Assembly (NCBI GenBank): GCA_965246995.1
Contig: OZ252008.1
Location: 1,612,001 to 1,676,000 of the forward strand
Length of the DNA stretch: 64,000 bases
Direction: 5' to 3'
Source of the DNA: VXRJ01 sp965246995
GTDB lineage: Bacteria; Acidobacteriota; Vicinamibacteria; Vicinamibacterales; UBA8438
How positions within the stretch are numbered: the stretch's first letter is position 1; every line of letters starts with the position of its first letter. Positions 19,894 through 27,803 of the stretch are shown one piece after another. Both the position numbers and the translations under genes were made by a program. The notes under the pieces are model-generated. The model was not told the DNA's origin and did not search any database. It worked only from the letters and a program-made list of their open reading frames with translations.

Positions 19894-20851
19894 GGTGCGA
19901 ACGATGCCGCCGCCGATTTTCCGATCCAGAACCTTCCGTTGGGTGTCTTCCGTCGTCGTGGACACCTCGAGGCACCGCGTGTAGGCGTTGCCATCGGCGA
20001 TCAGATCCTTGACCTTCGGCGCTGTCGTGAGCTCCGTCTCCTCGACGGACCGCAGGAGGTCCTCGCCGCCGCCGGCGCGGAGCCGGACGCTCTCGTCCCG
20101 CTTTCCGACGCCGAGTTGCGTTTGCCGGTCGACGTGGGCGACTACACCGACTTCTACGCCTCGATCATCCATGCCGGGAACGTCGGCCGGCTGTTTCGCC
20201 CCAACGACCCGCTGCCGAGGAATTACCGGCATCTGCCGCTGGCCTATCACGGCCGGAGCTCTTCGCTGGTCGTCAGCGGCACGCCGGTGACGCGACCCAG
20301 CGGCCAGATCCTCAAGGGCGGTGAACGGCCGTCGTTCGAACCAACGCGGCAACTGGACTACGAAGTGGAACTGGGAGCCTACGTGGGCGCCGGCAGTCTG
20401 CCGGGCCGACCGATCCCGATCGACGATGCCGAGCGCCACCTGGCCGGGCTCAGCCTGGTGAACGACTGGTCGGCCCGGGACCTGCAGGTCTGGGAAGCGC
20501 AGCCGCTGGGACCGTTTCTGTCGAAGAGTTTCGCGACGAGCGTTTCGCCCTGGGTGGTGACACTCGACGCACTGGCCCCGTACCGCTGTGGAACTGGCCG
20601 GCCGGCGGCCGACCAGCCGCCGCTCGCCCATCTCGTATCCGCGCGGAACGATGCTCGCGGCGGGATGCCTGCTGGAGCGAACCGCGACCGGTGGCCGGAT
20701 GCTGACCCTGCCGAGCGGCGAGCAACGCGGCTTCCTGGCCGACGGCGATGAGGTCACCCTCCGAGCGTATTGCACCCGCGATGGCTTCGCCCGCCTCGGG
20801 TTCGGGACCTGCTCGGCCCGGGTGTTGCCCGCCGCGGCAACGCGCACCTGA
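19894..20851 (+). pseudogene. Fumarylacetoacetase with N-terminal loss and internal deletion
   Basis: Homology starts at ANDAAADFPIQNLPLGVFRRRG with no plausible start codon upstream in frame. The catalytic domain then reads well: YTDFYASIIHAGNVGRLFRP (metal and substrate region), LAYHGRSSSLVVSGTPV, QLDYEVELG and LVNDWSARDLQVWEAQPLGPFLSKSFATS. After APYRCGTGRPAADQPPL the sequence jumps by about 100 residues and changes frame to the C-terminal end (LLERTATGGRMLTLPSGEQ, then GFGTCSARVLPA). The last step of tyrosine catabolism could not be carried out by this copy. Confidence 0.82.
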
Positions 20852-20912
20852 CTGAACCGCTGCTCGATGCGGCTGGCCCGTGGGCAGTATGGCCTGGTCC
20901 CGAGTCCGAGGA

Positions 20913-22397
20913 CTACCTGGTCACGGCCTCGGCCAGTGCACTGAACGCGGATTCGAGCGCCGTCTCGGCCTCCTGGAGCGCGCCGCGCGCCTCGTCGAGC
21001 CAGCGGCGGCCTGCGTCCAGTCGCTGCCGCCCGTCCCCCATCATCCGCAACGTCTCCGCCGGTTGCGGCCCGCCGAGGCCCCGTCGTCCTGCCACCATCT
21101 GCTCGGGATCGAGAGCCTCGCGAATCCGGTCAACGCTGACCGGCAGCGGCTCGCCGTAGGTCTCGTCGTAGATGTGCAGTAACTCTTCCGCCGAGAGCTC
21201 CTTGGGACGCTTGCCGTGCGCCCGGCCGTACTCGGTCAGCTCCGACGCGTAGTGATGGCCGACTCGGAACGGCACGTCGGCGTGCCGAAGCAGCGTGTCG
21301 GCTACCTCCGTCATGGTCGCGTAGTCCGCGTCCACCTCGGCCAGAGACCGCTCCGCGTCGACCTCGAGACCGTTGACGATGTCGGCGTAGAGCGTGTACA
21401 TACGACTCGCCTTGTCCGCCGTCTCGAGGACCTGGTCCGCGCCTCGGTAGTCGATCATGCCGGTCGACGTGTTGTGCGCGGTGAGGAACACGGTCTGGGC
21501 GTCGCCGAGCACCGTGCTGGCGATCTGGCGGAGCCGTTCCAGCACAATCGGGTTCCGCTTCTGCGGCATGATGCTGCTGATCCCGGTCAGGGAGCGGTCG
21601 AGCAGGAGCCACGGCGCGGGGTCGTGATACTGCACGTGCACGTCCTCGCTGAACTGGCCGACGCTGATCGCGGAGATGGCCAGAGCCGACGCGAGCTCGG
21701 TCTTGGAGTCCACGGACGACACGTGATTGGCGTCGTAGGAGTTCTCCAGGACGGCGCCGAAGCCGAGCAGCACCGCAAGCCGCTCCCGATCGATGGGAAA
21801 GCCCGATGTGCCGAGCGCCGCCGCCCCGAGCGGGCTCCGATTGACCCGCGCATAGGCTTCCTCCAGCCGCTGCGCATCCCGTTCGAGGGCCGCCGCGAAC
21901 GCGAGCAGGTAATGGGCGAGAGAGGTCGGCTGCGCCTGCACGCCGTGCGTGTAACCGGGGATCACCGTCGCCGTGTGCTGCTCGGCCAACGCTAGCAGCG
22001 CGTCGCGGGGCGCCAGGAGCGATTCGTAGGTGTCAAGGAGCGCGTCCCGCAGCGCGAGCCGCCGGGATGTCGAACCTATGTCCTGGCGGCTGCGGCCGGT
22101 GTGCAACCGTGACGCGTCGCGCCCGGCCACGTCCACCAGGAGCTCCTCGAAGACCAGGTAGTCGGAGGAACGGCGCGAGCCCGGCTCGCTCTGCTCCGCG
22201 ATGACCTGCGCGATGCCCGCGGCAATCGTCGCGCCGAGCGACTCGGGGACGAGCCCGGCCTCCGTGAGCATGACTATCGACGCCTTGTTGATCTGCCCCA
22301 GGCGGTGGAAGTCGTCGCGTTCACCCTGCGCCGCGGCGCCGGCTGGTACGAGCGCGAGTGCGACGCTGAACGCGACGAGACGGCAGGTGCGCGACAT
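20913..22397 (-). CDS. Exported argininosuccinate lyase/fumarase-superfamily protein
   Basis: This 494-residue protein matches argininosuccinate lyase along its length, but begins with a signal peptide (MSRTCRLVAFSVALALVPAGAAAQ). Landmarks are HTGRSRQDIGSTSRRLALRD (substrate-binding HTGRSRND-like), IPGYTHGVQAQPTS, and the superfamily signature GISSIMPQKRNP with the mobile catalytic Ser loop. Family members normally act in the cytoplasm as tetramers, making arginine and fumarate. An exported paralogue suggests a different substrate, or degradation of a similar C-N bonded compound in the periplasm. The gene is intact and faces the fumarylacetoacetase pseudogene. Confidence 0.82.
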   Translation of the reverse strand: MSRTCRLVAFSVALALVPAGAAAQGERDDFHRLGQINKASIVMLTEAGLVPESLGATIAAGIAQVIAEQSEPGSRRSSDYLVFEELLVDVAGRDASRLHTGRSRQDIGSTSRRLALRDALLDTYESLLAPRDALLALAEQHTATVIPGYTHGVQAQPTSLAHYLLAFAAALERDAQRLEEAYARVNRSPLGAAALGTSGFPIDRERLAVLLGFGAVLENSYDANHVSSVDSKTELASALAISAISVGQFSEDVHVQYHDPAPWLLLDRSLTGISSIMPQKRNPIVLERLRQIASTVLGDAQTVFLTAHNTSTGMIDYRGADQVLETADKASRMYTLYADIVNGLEVDAERSLAEVDADYATMTEVADTLLRHADVPFRVGHHYASELTEYGRAHGKRPKELSAEELLHIYDETYGEPLPVSVDRIREALDPEQMVAGRRGLGGPQPAETLRMMGDGRQRLDAGRRWLDEARGALQEAETALESAFSALAEAVTR

Positions 22398-22499
22398 GGC
22401 GTCCTCCCGGAATGCGAATGTGTCGGCTATCGCGCGATTGTATACGCGACCCCTGTGCGGACAGGTGCCGTCGACGTTGCCGAGACAGACGTAGAGTGG

Positions 22500-22925
22500 C
22501 TATGTCGGCGTCCCGTGCTCGCGAAATGGATTGATCACGCGCAAGCCTTCATAGTCCTGCCGGTCGTTCAGATCCTCGGAGTACACCGCGTCGCAGCCAC
22601 AGACGCGCGCGGCGGCGAGAATCGCTCCATCCCAGTAGGACAGCCTGAAGCGTTGACTAATCGAGACTCCGGCCCGAAACACCGCGAGCGTCACGTCCTG
22701 AACGGGGAACTCGCGAATCGACTCGATGAACTTGATCGCCTGCGAATGGGTCAGCGCCTCCGCGCGGCTGGATCGTGTGATCTGGGAGTAGAACTCCTGC
22801 AGCACCTGCACCGACACGGCGAGATCGCCCTCCCGCAGTAGGTCCTGGGCCCGGCGACGCTTGTCGGCCTCCTCCGCCGCCGGACTAACCGCGTATATCA
22901 GGACGTTGGTGTCAACGAATCGCAT
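22500..22925 (-). CDS. PIN-domain toxin, VapC type
   Basis: This is a putative Mg-dependent ribonuclease toxin of 141 residues from the start at 22925 (MRFVDTNVLIYAV). The acidic PIN residues are visible: D in FVDTNVLIY, E in QVLQEFYSQ, D in SYWDGAILAA, and the terminal D of YSEDLNDRQ. A frame extends ten codons upstream but lies inside the antitoxin gene. It overlaps the 3' end of the antitoxin by 14 bases, the normal VapBC order. Confidence 0.85.
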   Translation of the reverse strand: MRFVDTNVLIYAVSPAAEEADKRRRAQDLLREGDLAVSVQVLQEFYSQITRSSRAEALTHSQAIKFIESIREFPVQDVTLAVFRAGVSISQRFRLSYWDGAILAAARVCGCDAVYSEDLNDRQDYEGLRVINPFREHGTPT

Positions 22926-23208
22926 CGCGGTCGTGCAGGGCTTCCCGACTGACATTGTCGGCCGCCTTGAATCCGCTGCGTGTCGCGCAGATGTCTTCGA
23001 ACACTTCGTTCAACAGCCGCCGGCGGCGCTCGCGCTCGGTCTCCGCGCCCGGTCCAGGCACACCGCGCTCGTGCACCGGTTCTCTCACAAGGCGTTCCAG
23101 AAAGCGACGCACCAGTGCCGACACCGAGGTGTCCAGCTCCGCCGCCCGGACGCGGGAATGCCGATAGGTCGCTTCGTCAACGGATACGGTGATATTTCTC
23201 ATGGACAC
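22912..23208 (-). CDS. Ribbon-helix-helix-like antitoxin partner of VapC
   Basis: The N-terminus (MRNITVSVDEATYRHSRVRAAEL) resembles the DNA-binding beta strand and helices of ribbon-helix-helix antitoxins. The Arg-rich C-terminal half (ETERERRRRLLNEVFEDI) would wrap the toxin. The total is 98 residues from 23208 or 96 from 23202. It lies immediately upstream of, and overlaps, the PIN toxin gene. As an antitoxin it is expected to neutralise VapC and autoregulate the operon. Confidence 0.75.
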   Translation of the reverse strand: MSMRNITVSVDEATYRHSRVRAAELDTSVSALVRRFLERLVREPVHERGVPGPGAETERERRRRLLNEVFEDICATRSGFKAADNVSREALHDRDAIR

Positions 23209-23257
23209 AGTGTCACAGTATCACAGCATGCGAATGCGAACCTGACCAATGCGGCAA

Positions 23258-23397
23258 CGCCCCGCGGATACGGTGCGGGCGCGAACTGCGGCCGCGCAAG
23301 CCGTCGGTGCCCTCGGTCCGGTAGCGGGCCACCCACTTGCGCACCGTGCGGGCACAAACCCCGGCGGCGGCGGCCACCGCGGTCGGGACCGAGTGGA
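23258..23397 (-). mobile_element. IS481-type transposase fragment
   Basis: On the minus strand about 45 codons read VAAAAGVCARTVRKWVARYR, followed by TEGTDGLRGRSSRPH. This is the helix-turn-helix start of IS481-family transposases, ending in the hallmark RSSRPH. No catalytic DDE domain follows on either side, and no terminal repeats were found, so it is a relic. Confidence 0.65.
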
Positions 23398-23418
23398 CAA
23401 CCTATTGAAAGATCACAC

Positions 23419-24822
23419 CTAGAAGCTGCCGATCATCGTCCCCAGCAGGACGACTAGACAGGTGGCGGCAAACGGGCCTCCTACCGACACCACCGCGATG
23501 TCGAGATAGGAGCGGCGATGAGTTAGTCGGCAGATCGTCAAGAGCGTGATGACCGCGCCGTTGTGCGGCAACGTGTCGAAGCCACCGCTGGCCATGGTAG
23601 CGACCCTGTGCAGGAGCTCGGGAGAGATCCCGGCCAGCTCGGCCAGCTGCAGGTAGCTCTGGGCGAGCGCGTCCAGCGCGATGCTCAGACCGCCCGACGC
23701 GGAGCCGGTGATGCCCGCGAGGATGTTGATGGAGATGGCCTCGGAGATCAGCGGGTACGACGGGGCCAGACCGAGTAGCGAGTCCCGGATGAGGGCGAAC
23801 GACGAGAGCGAGGCAATCGTCGCTCCGTAGCCCACCTCCGACGCAGTGTTGAAGATGGGCAACATGCTGCCCAAAGTGCCCTCGTTGATCGATCCGACCG
23901 GGTGCCGGAGTTGGTGTCGGTACAAAAACAGGTGGAGCAGGATCGCGCAGAAGATAGCGGCGATCAACGACCACAGGCCAAGCACCGATTCGGGGGTGGT
24001 TTCCCCGAATCTCGTGTCCGCCAGATAGCCATGGTCCATCGCGGGGAGCACCCACTTCGATAACAACAGGTTGATCACAAGGACCATGGCCAGCGGGGTG
24101 ATGGCCTTGACGAAAGCCGACGCGGAGGGAACGCGACCGGCCTCTCCCGTTCTTCCGGCCGTCTCGGCGTCGTCGAGCGGCTCCCCGTAGCCTTCACCGC
24201 GCCGCTGCGCCCGGCGGGCCCGGCTATCGAGCCACAGATAGCCCACGCCGAACATCACGATGGCACCGACCATGCCCAGTCCTGGCGCGGCGAACGCCGT
24301 CGTCCCGAAGAACGGCATCGGAATGGCGTTCTGGATAGACGGCGTGCCCGGGAGCGCGGACATGGTGAAGGTGAACGAACCCAGCGCGATCGCAGCAGGG
24401 ATGAGCCGTCGCGGGATCTGCCCTTCCCTGAACAGTTCCATCGCGATTGGATAGACACTGAACGCCACGACGAACAGGGAGACACCGCCGTAGGTGAGCA
24501 CGGCGCAGGCCATGATGACCGCCAGCAACCCGCGTTCGGCTCCAAGCTTGAACGCCACGAACCGCCCGATGACGGCAGCGGCGCCGCTGTCGCTCATGAG
24601 CTTTCCGAAGATGGAGCCCAGCAAGAAAACCGGGAAGTACTGGAGGAGGTAGCCACCCAGGGCGGGCATGAAGACCTGTGTGTAGGACGCGAGCAGCGGG
24701 GCGTCCGTGTGGAACAAACAGGCGAGCAACGCCATGATGGGGGCCAGGATCAGGACATTGATCCCCCGATACGCGAAGTACATCAGTCCCAGCAGCGAGA
24801 CGACGACACCGAGGATTTCCAT
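23419..24822 (-). CDS. GntP-family permease
   Basis: This 467-residue integral membrane protein has about 12 hydrophobic segments. The start at 24822 (MEILGVVVSLLGLMYFAYRGINV) is preferred over the in-frame GTG at 24858, which lies against the tRNA gene. Features of the GntP (gluconate:H+ symporter) family include the N-terminal AYRGINVLILAPIMALLA, the central SALPGTPSIQNAIP and the C-terminal GGFDTLPHNGAVITLL loop. The substrate could be gluconate or another small carboxylate and cannot be decided here. A soluble loop sits at about residues 205-240. Confidence 0.82.
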   Translation of the reverse strand: MEILGVVVSLLGLMYFAYRGINVLILAPIMALLACLFHTDAPLLASYTQVFMPALGGYLLQYFPVFLLGSIFGKLMSDSGAAAVIGRFVAFKLGAERGLLAVIMACAVLTYGGVSLFVVAFSVYPIAMELFREGQIPRRLIPAAIALGSFTFTMSALPGTPSIQNAIPMPFFGTTAFAAPGLGMVGAIVMFGVGYLWLDSRARRAQRRGEGYGEPLDDAETAGRTGEAGRVPSASAFVKAITPLAMVLVINLLLSKWVLPAMDHGYLADTRFGETTPESVLGLWSLIAAIFCAILLHLFLYRHQLRHPVGSINEGTLGSMLPIFNTASEVGYGATIASLSSFALIRDSLLGLAPSYPLISEAISINILAGITGSASGGLSIALDALAQSYLQLAELAGISPELLHRVATMASGGFDTLPHNGAVITLLTICRLTHRRSYLDIAVVSVGGPFAATCLVVLLGTMIGSF

Positions 24823-24865
24823 GGCTTGTAAAACGGTGGTGGAGACCACAACCGGCAAAGAAAGT

Positions 24866-24942
24866 TGGCACGCCCGGCGGGATTCGAACCTGCGACCCTC
24901 GGCTTAGAGGGCCGATGCTCTATCCCGCTGAGCTACGGGCGC
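24866..24942 (-). tRNA. tRNA-Arg (UCU), with two departures from consensus
   Basis: The cloverleaf folds with a 7-bp acceptor stem (GCGCCCG), a D arm, an anticodon stem TCGGC/GCCGA around a TCT anticodon, a TTCGAAT T-loop and an encoded CCA end. Two positions are unusual: base 33, almost always U, is C (loop CCTCTAA), and the T stem has an A-C mismatch. The 1-72 pair is G-U. It may be functional, but these changes raise the possibility of a decaying copy. Confidence 0.85.
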
Positions 24943-25081
24943 ACACTTCCCAGGCATCAGGCGCAAGCGTACTGCGGTTTTGGATCCCAACGTCAACTGA
25001 ACCAGCACTTTCGCGATGGAAATCCCGTCCGAGCGGTGGTAGATTCGTCGCCGGTTTCCGCCCGCAAAGAGGTGCGCCGCC

Positions 25082-25528
25082 ATGAAAATCAATGAACTGT
25101 TCGCCTATCTGCACGTCGATGGTGCCGCCAAGGCCATCGAGTTCTACGCCGCGGTATTCGGCGCGACGGAAAATTTCCGGCTGACGGAGCCCAGCGGTCG
25201 CATCGTGCACGCCGAGCTCGACTTCGGCGGGACCACGCTCATGCTCGCTGACGAGTTCCCCGAAATGGGTATCCGGGGCCCGCTGGCGCTGGGCGGCGCC
25301 TCGGCCACGATTCACCTGCTCGTCGACGATGCCGACGCGGTGGTTCGCCGCGCCGCCGAGGCGGGCGCCGAGGTCGATAGCGAGCCGCAGGACCAGTTCT
25401 ACGGCGAGCGGTCCGGCAGCATACGGGACCCCTTCGGCCACCGCTGGAACATCGGCCACGCCATCGAAGAGGTGACACCGGAGGAGATGCAGCGGCGTTT
25501 CACGGCAATGCTGGCCGACGAAGGCTAG
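25082..25528 (+). CDS. VOC-superfamily (glyoxalase/PhnB-like) protein
   Basis: This single VOC module pair has 148 residues. It begins INELFAYLHVDGAAKAIEFYAAVFGATE, the usual first beta-alpha-beta unit with its metal-binding His (in LHVDG). The second unit is ATIHLLVDDADAVVRRAAEAGAEV, and the C-terminal SIRDPFGHRWNIGHAIEEVTPEEM is the PhnB-like signature. These proteins bind a metal or small hydrophobic ligand; some are fosfomycin or bleomycin resistance relatives, but the specific resistance residues cannot be assigned. An AAAGAGGTG site precedes the start. Confidence 0.88.
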   Translation: MKINELFAYLHVDGAAKAIEFYAAVFGATENFRLTEPSGRIVHAELDFGGTTLMLADEFPEMGIRGPLALGGASATIHLLVDDADAVVRRAAEAGAEVDSEPQDQFYGERSGSIRDPFGHRWNIGHAIEEVTPEEMQRRFTAMLADEG

Positions 25529-25576
25529 ATCGCCGCCGGGACTACGTGCCCCGGGAGAAGCGCCGGTAGCGGCTGG

Positions 25577-26365
25577 CTAGCGTGGCAGGCGGAAGCTGAG
25601 GCCGGCGCCGACGAAGGTGTCGGCGGTCGGGCCGTGGAGACCCCTCCCGACAAAGAGATCGATCTGCATCACGTCGGTCAGCAGGAACGTCATTCCCCCA
25701 TCGATCGAGATGCCCGTCGCCGTGTCACCGCTCGTCCGTCGATCGCCGAACAGCTCGAGAAACGCACCGAGTCGATCCGTCACGCCCATTCCAAGCGCCA
25801 GCGAGTACAGCAGGGAGGCCTCCCGGTCGGGCTGGTCGGGTGACGACTCCCAGGCGGCGCCGACGTTGTAGCCGAGCGAGAGCCGCGGCGACAGCTCGTG
25901 CGCGAACGCCACCAGGAATGACGGATCCACGCCGTCGCTCGAAAAGGCCTCGTCGCCGGTCGGCAGCGACAGTCCGCCCAGAATGGCAAGTTCGGGCTTC
26001 CATCCCTCGGCGGTCTCGATCAGATTGACCTTGGCGCCGATCTCACTGTCGCCTGCCCCGTGGCGCCCGTCGCTGCCGATGACGCCCGCGTGCCCGACCC
26101 GCAGCTCGGTACGCGCTCCAAGGCCGATGCGAAGGAGCGTGCCGGGCGCCTCGAACGCGTCGATGCCGTCGTCGCGCGCGAAGAGGTATCCGGTCTCCAC
26201 CTGAACCAGGCCGCGCGGCACGACCGTGGCCGACTCCGTCTGGTCCGGCCGGTCGGTCACGAGATCGGGCGTCTGCGCCGACGCCGAGCCAAGCGCTACG
26301 ACGAAACCCAGGACGGCGGGCAGCGTCCGGCGCGCCGCCCGGTTTATCCAAGTTTCGATACGCAC
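25577..26365 (-). CDS. Outer-membrane channel-like protein (Phenol_MetA_deg type)
   Basis: From the GTG at 26365 the protein has 262 residues, with a signal peptide ending GSASAQ. The mature sequence starts TPDLVTDRPDQTESATVVPRGLVQVETGY, which is the recognisable opening of 'MetA-pathway of phenol degradation' putative transporters. It then alternates short beta strands and turns to a C-terminal Phe/Arg strand (GLSFRLPR). It is predicted to be a small outer-membrane beta barrel; the substrate is unknown. An in-frame extension to 26449 is possible but lacks signal-peptide character. Confidence 0.78.
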   Translation of the reverse strand: MRIETWINRAARRTLPAVLGFVVALGSASAQTPDLVTDRPDQTESATVVPRGLVQVETGYLFARDDGIDAFEAPGTLLRIGLGARTELRVGHAGVIGSDGRHGAGDSEIGAKVNLIETAEGWKPELAILGGLSLPTGDEAFSSDGVDPSFLVAFAHELSPRLSLGYNVGAAWESSPDQPDREASLLYSLALGMGVTDRLGAFLELFGDRRTSGDTATGISIDGGMTFLLTDVMQIDLFVGRGLHGPTADTFVGAGLSFRLPR

Positions 26366-26445
26366 GGTATTTCCATGGGATTTCCATTTTCGACCCGCAG
26401 CGCCCGTTGTAAGCGCTGCCTTCTTGCAGCCCATGCACGGGACGC

Positions 26446-26790
26446 TCACCGGAGTCCACGTGGAGCGCGACGGCGAAGACCGTCAGAAGACGTACCGCTC
26501 ATCGCCCCCGGTGCCAACTGAGCCAGCACTTTCGCGATGCGGCACGATCGAGCTACCTCGGCCACGGCATCCGTCGCGAGGACGTAGAGTTCCCCGACGC
26601 TGGCGGCATCCATCCCGAGGTGACCAGTCTAGCAGCCCGTGGTGGAACTCCGTGTTACACCGAGAGCGGTGAGGCGCTCGCCTGACAAGGCGCGACGAGG
26701 GAGGATATTGGCCATATCCGACCGAGGAGCAACGCCGTTCAGGCGGGATGCATCGCCGCTCGAATGTAGCGGGGGTTTCGCCACGGGCTG
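26446..26790. other. Intergenic segment with a near-copy of the tRNA-Arg upstream repeat
   Basis: No gene is firmly supported here. Bases 26514-26538 match 24994-25018 in 24 of 25 positions. A minus-strand ORF of 55 codons (26446-26613) spans the repeat, which would encode IAKVLAQL. The other copy, in the same strand and frame register, would encode IAKVLVQL, so the similarity might be a coding relic. The rest shows nothing recognisable. Confidence 0.35.
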
Positions 26791-26898
26791 CTAGAGCAAC
26801 TGCAACAATTCGTCGGCGCTCAGCCACGCGCGCTTGAGGATGTGAGCAAGCGTGGACCGCTTGACGGGACGATGGGCCGGTACGGTGAGCTTGAGCAT
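26791..26898 (-). pseudogene. HicA-type toxin, C-terminal remnant
   Basis: Thirty-five codons remain: MLKLTVPAHRPVKRSTLAH, then ILKRAWLSADELLQLL. This matches the C-terminal half of HicA/YcfA double-stranded-RNA-binding-like mRNA interferases (the VPxHxPVKRxTLxxILK pattern). The N-terminal half with the catalytic His, and any HicB partner, are absent. Confidence 0.55.
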
Positions 26899-26936
26899 CT
26901 CATCTGGCAGATGCTTCCGAGAAGCGGGTAGCGCAA

Positions 26937-27788
26937 ATGTCGAACTTGCCGCCGGGAAATTCCAACCTTCTCTTCAGGAAATGGCCTGCAACAGGGCTCG
27001 CCGAAGCCGTCGCCGAGGTAGATCGGCAGGTCTTCTGCGACGAATACAAGGAGTTGAAGCGTTGTGCGCCGCAGCGTTCAAGCACGGGGAAGTCATATTT
27101 TGTCGAGGGGCACTGTGGAGTCCTCTCGAAGAAAACCCGCAGTAACCGTTTTGAGGAGCACTTGGCGATGGTGCTCTGGAATCTCAGAGGATACTGGCCG
27201 TGCCTCGATCGCGGTGGATTCCGTCTGCTTGACTACCAGTTCCCTCTAAAGGCGCGACAATCGGATAGGGGCATTGGCAAGATCGATTTGCTTGGTGTCA
27301 CGGGCCAGGGGCGGCTCATGATCATCGAGTTGAAGGTCAAGCCACCGGACAAAAATGGCCGTGGTGATTCTCCCGTGTCTGCAATGATGCAGGGACTTCG
27401 CTACGCTGCCATTGTGGAGGCCAACCGGACCGCGATCTCGAAGGAAGCAAAGGAACGTTTCGACGTGAAAATCGTCGACGATGTGCCGGTTGTGCAGATA
27501 CTCGCACCAAAGGCGTGGTGGTACGGCTGGTTGGAACTTGAACGTTCGACCCGCAAGACGGCAGGGTGTTGGGAACGAGAGTTTCTCAAGCTTGCCCGCG
27601 ACGTGGAAGAACAACTCGGCGTCGCAATCCAATGCGTAGCGCTCGACGACCTTGACCGTGCGGGCATCGACTACGGCTCGGATGGCGGAACGCCGCAGAT
27701 CGACCGTGCCCCCGCGCTCTATCCCGTTCGGCCGTGCGAGGTGCCTGCCATCGGCTCAGCCCTGCCTGCTCACCGGCCCGCGTTGTAA
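26937..27788 (+). CDS. PD-(D/E)XK nuclease-like protein A
   Basis: This is a 283-residue protein I cannot place in a named family. The middle has the sequence logic of a restriction-like nuclease core: D117 in GKIDLLGV, then E131-L-K133 in RLMIIELKV after a short hairpin, then Q152 and Y156 in AMMQGLRYA, which resembles the RecB-type QxxxY motif. It is predicted to be a soluble DNA- or RNA-cleaving enzyme. It is followed after 15 bases by a second PD-(D/E)XK-like gene on the same strand, which suggests a two-gene unit. Surrounding toxin, Fic and abortive-infection remnants make a defence role plausible but unproven. Confidence 0.6.
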   Translation: MSNLPPGNSNLLFRKWPATGLAEAVAEVDRQVFCDEYKELKRCAPQRSSTGKSYFVEGHCGVLSKKTRSNRFEEHLAMVLWNLRGYWPCLDRGGFRLLDYQFPLKARQSDRGIGKIDLLGVTGQGRLMIIELKVKPPDKNGRGDSPVSAMMQGLRYAAIVEANRTAISKEAKERFDVKIVDDVPVVQILAPKAWWYGWLELERSTRKTAGCWEREFLKLARDVEEQLGVAIQCVALDDLDRAGIDYGSDGGTPQIDRAPALYPVRPCEVPAIGSALPAHRPAL

Positions 27789-27803
27789 GGGGTAACGACG
27801 AGT

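Noticed and set aside
24994..26538. 25-bp repeat as attachment sites of a 1.5 kb insertion beside tRNA-Arg
   Set aside because: The repeat lies upstream of the tRNA, not in its 3' end, and no recombinase is present between the copies.
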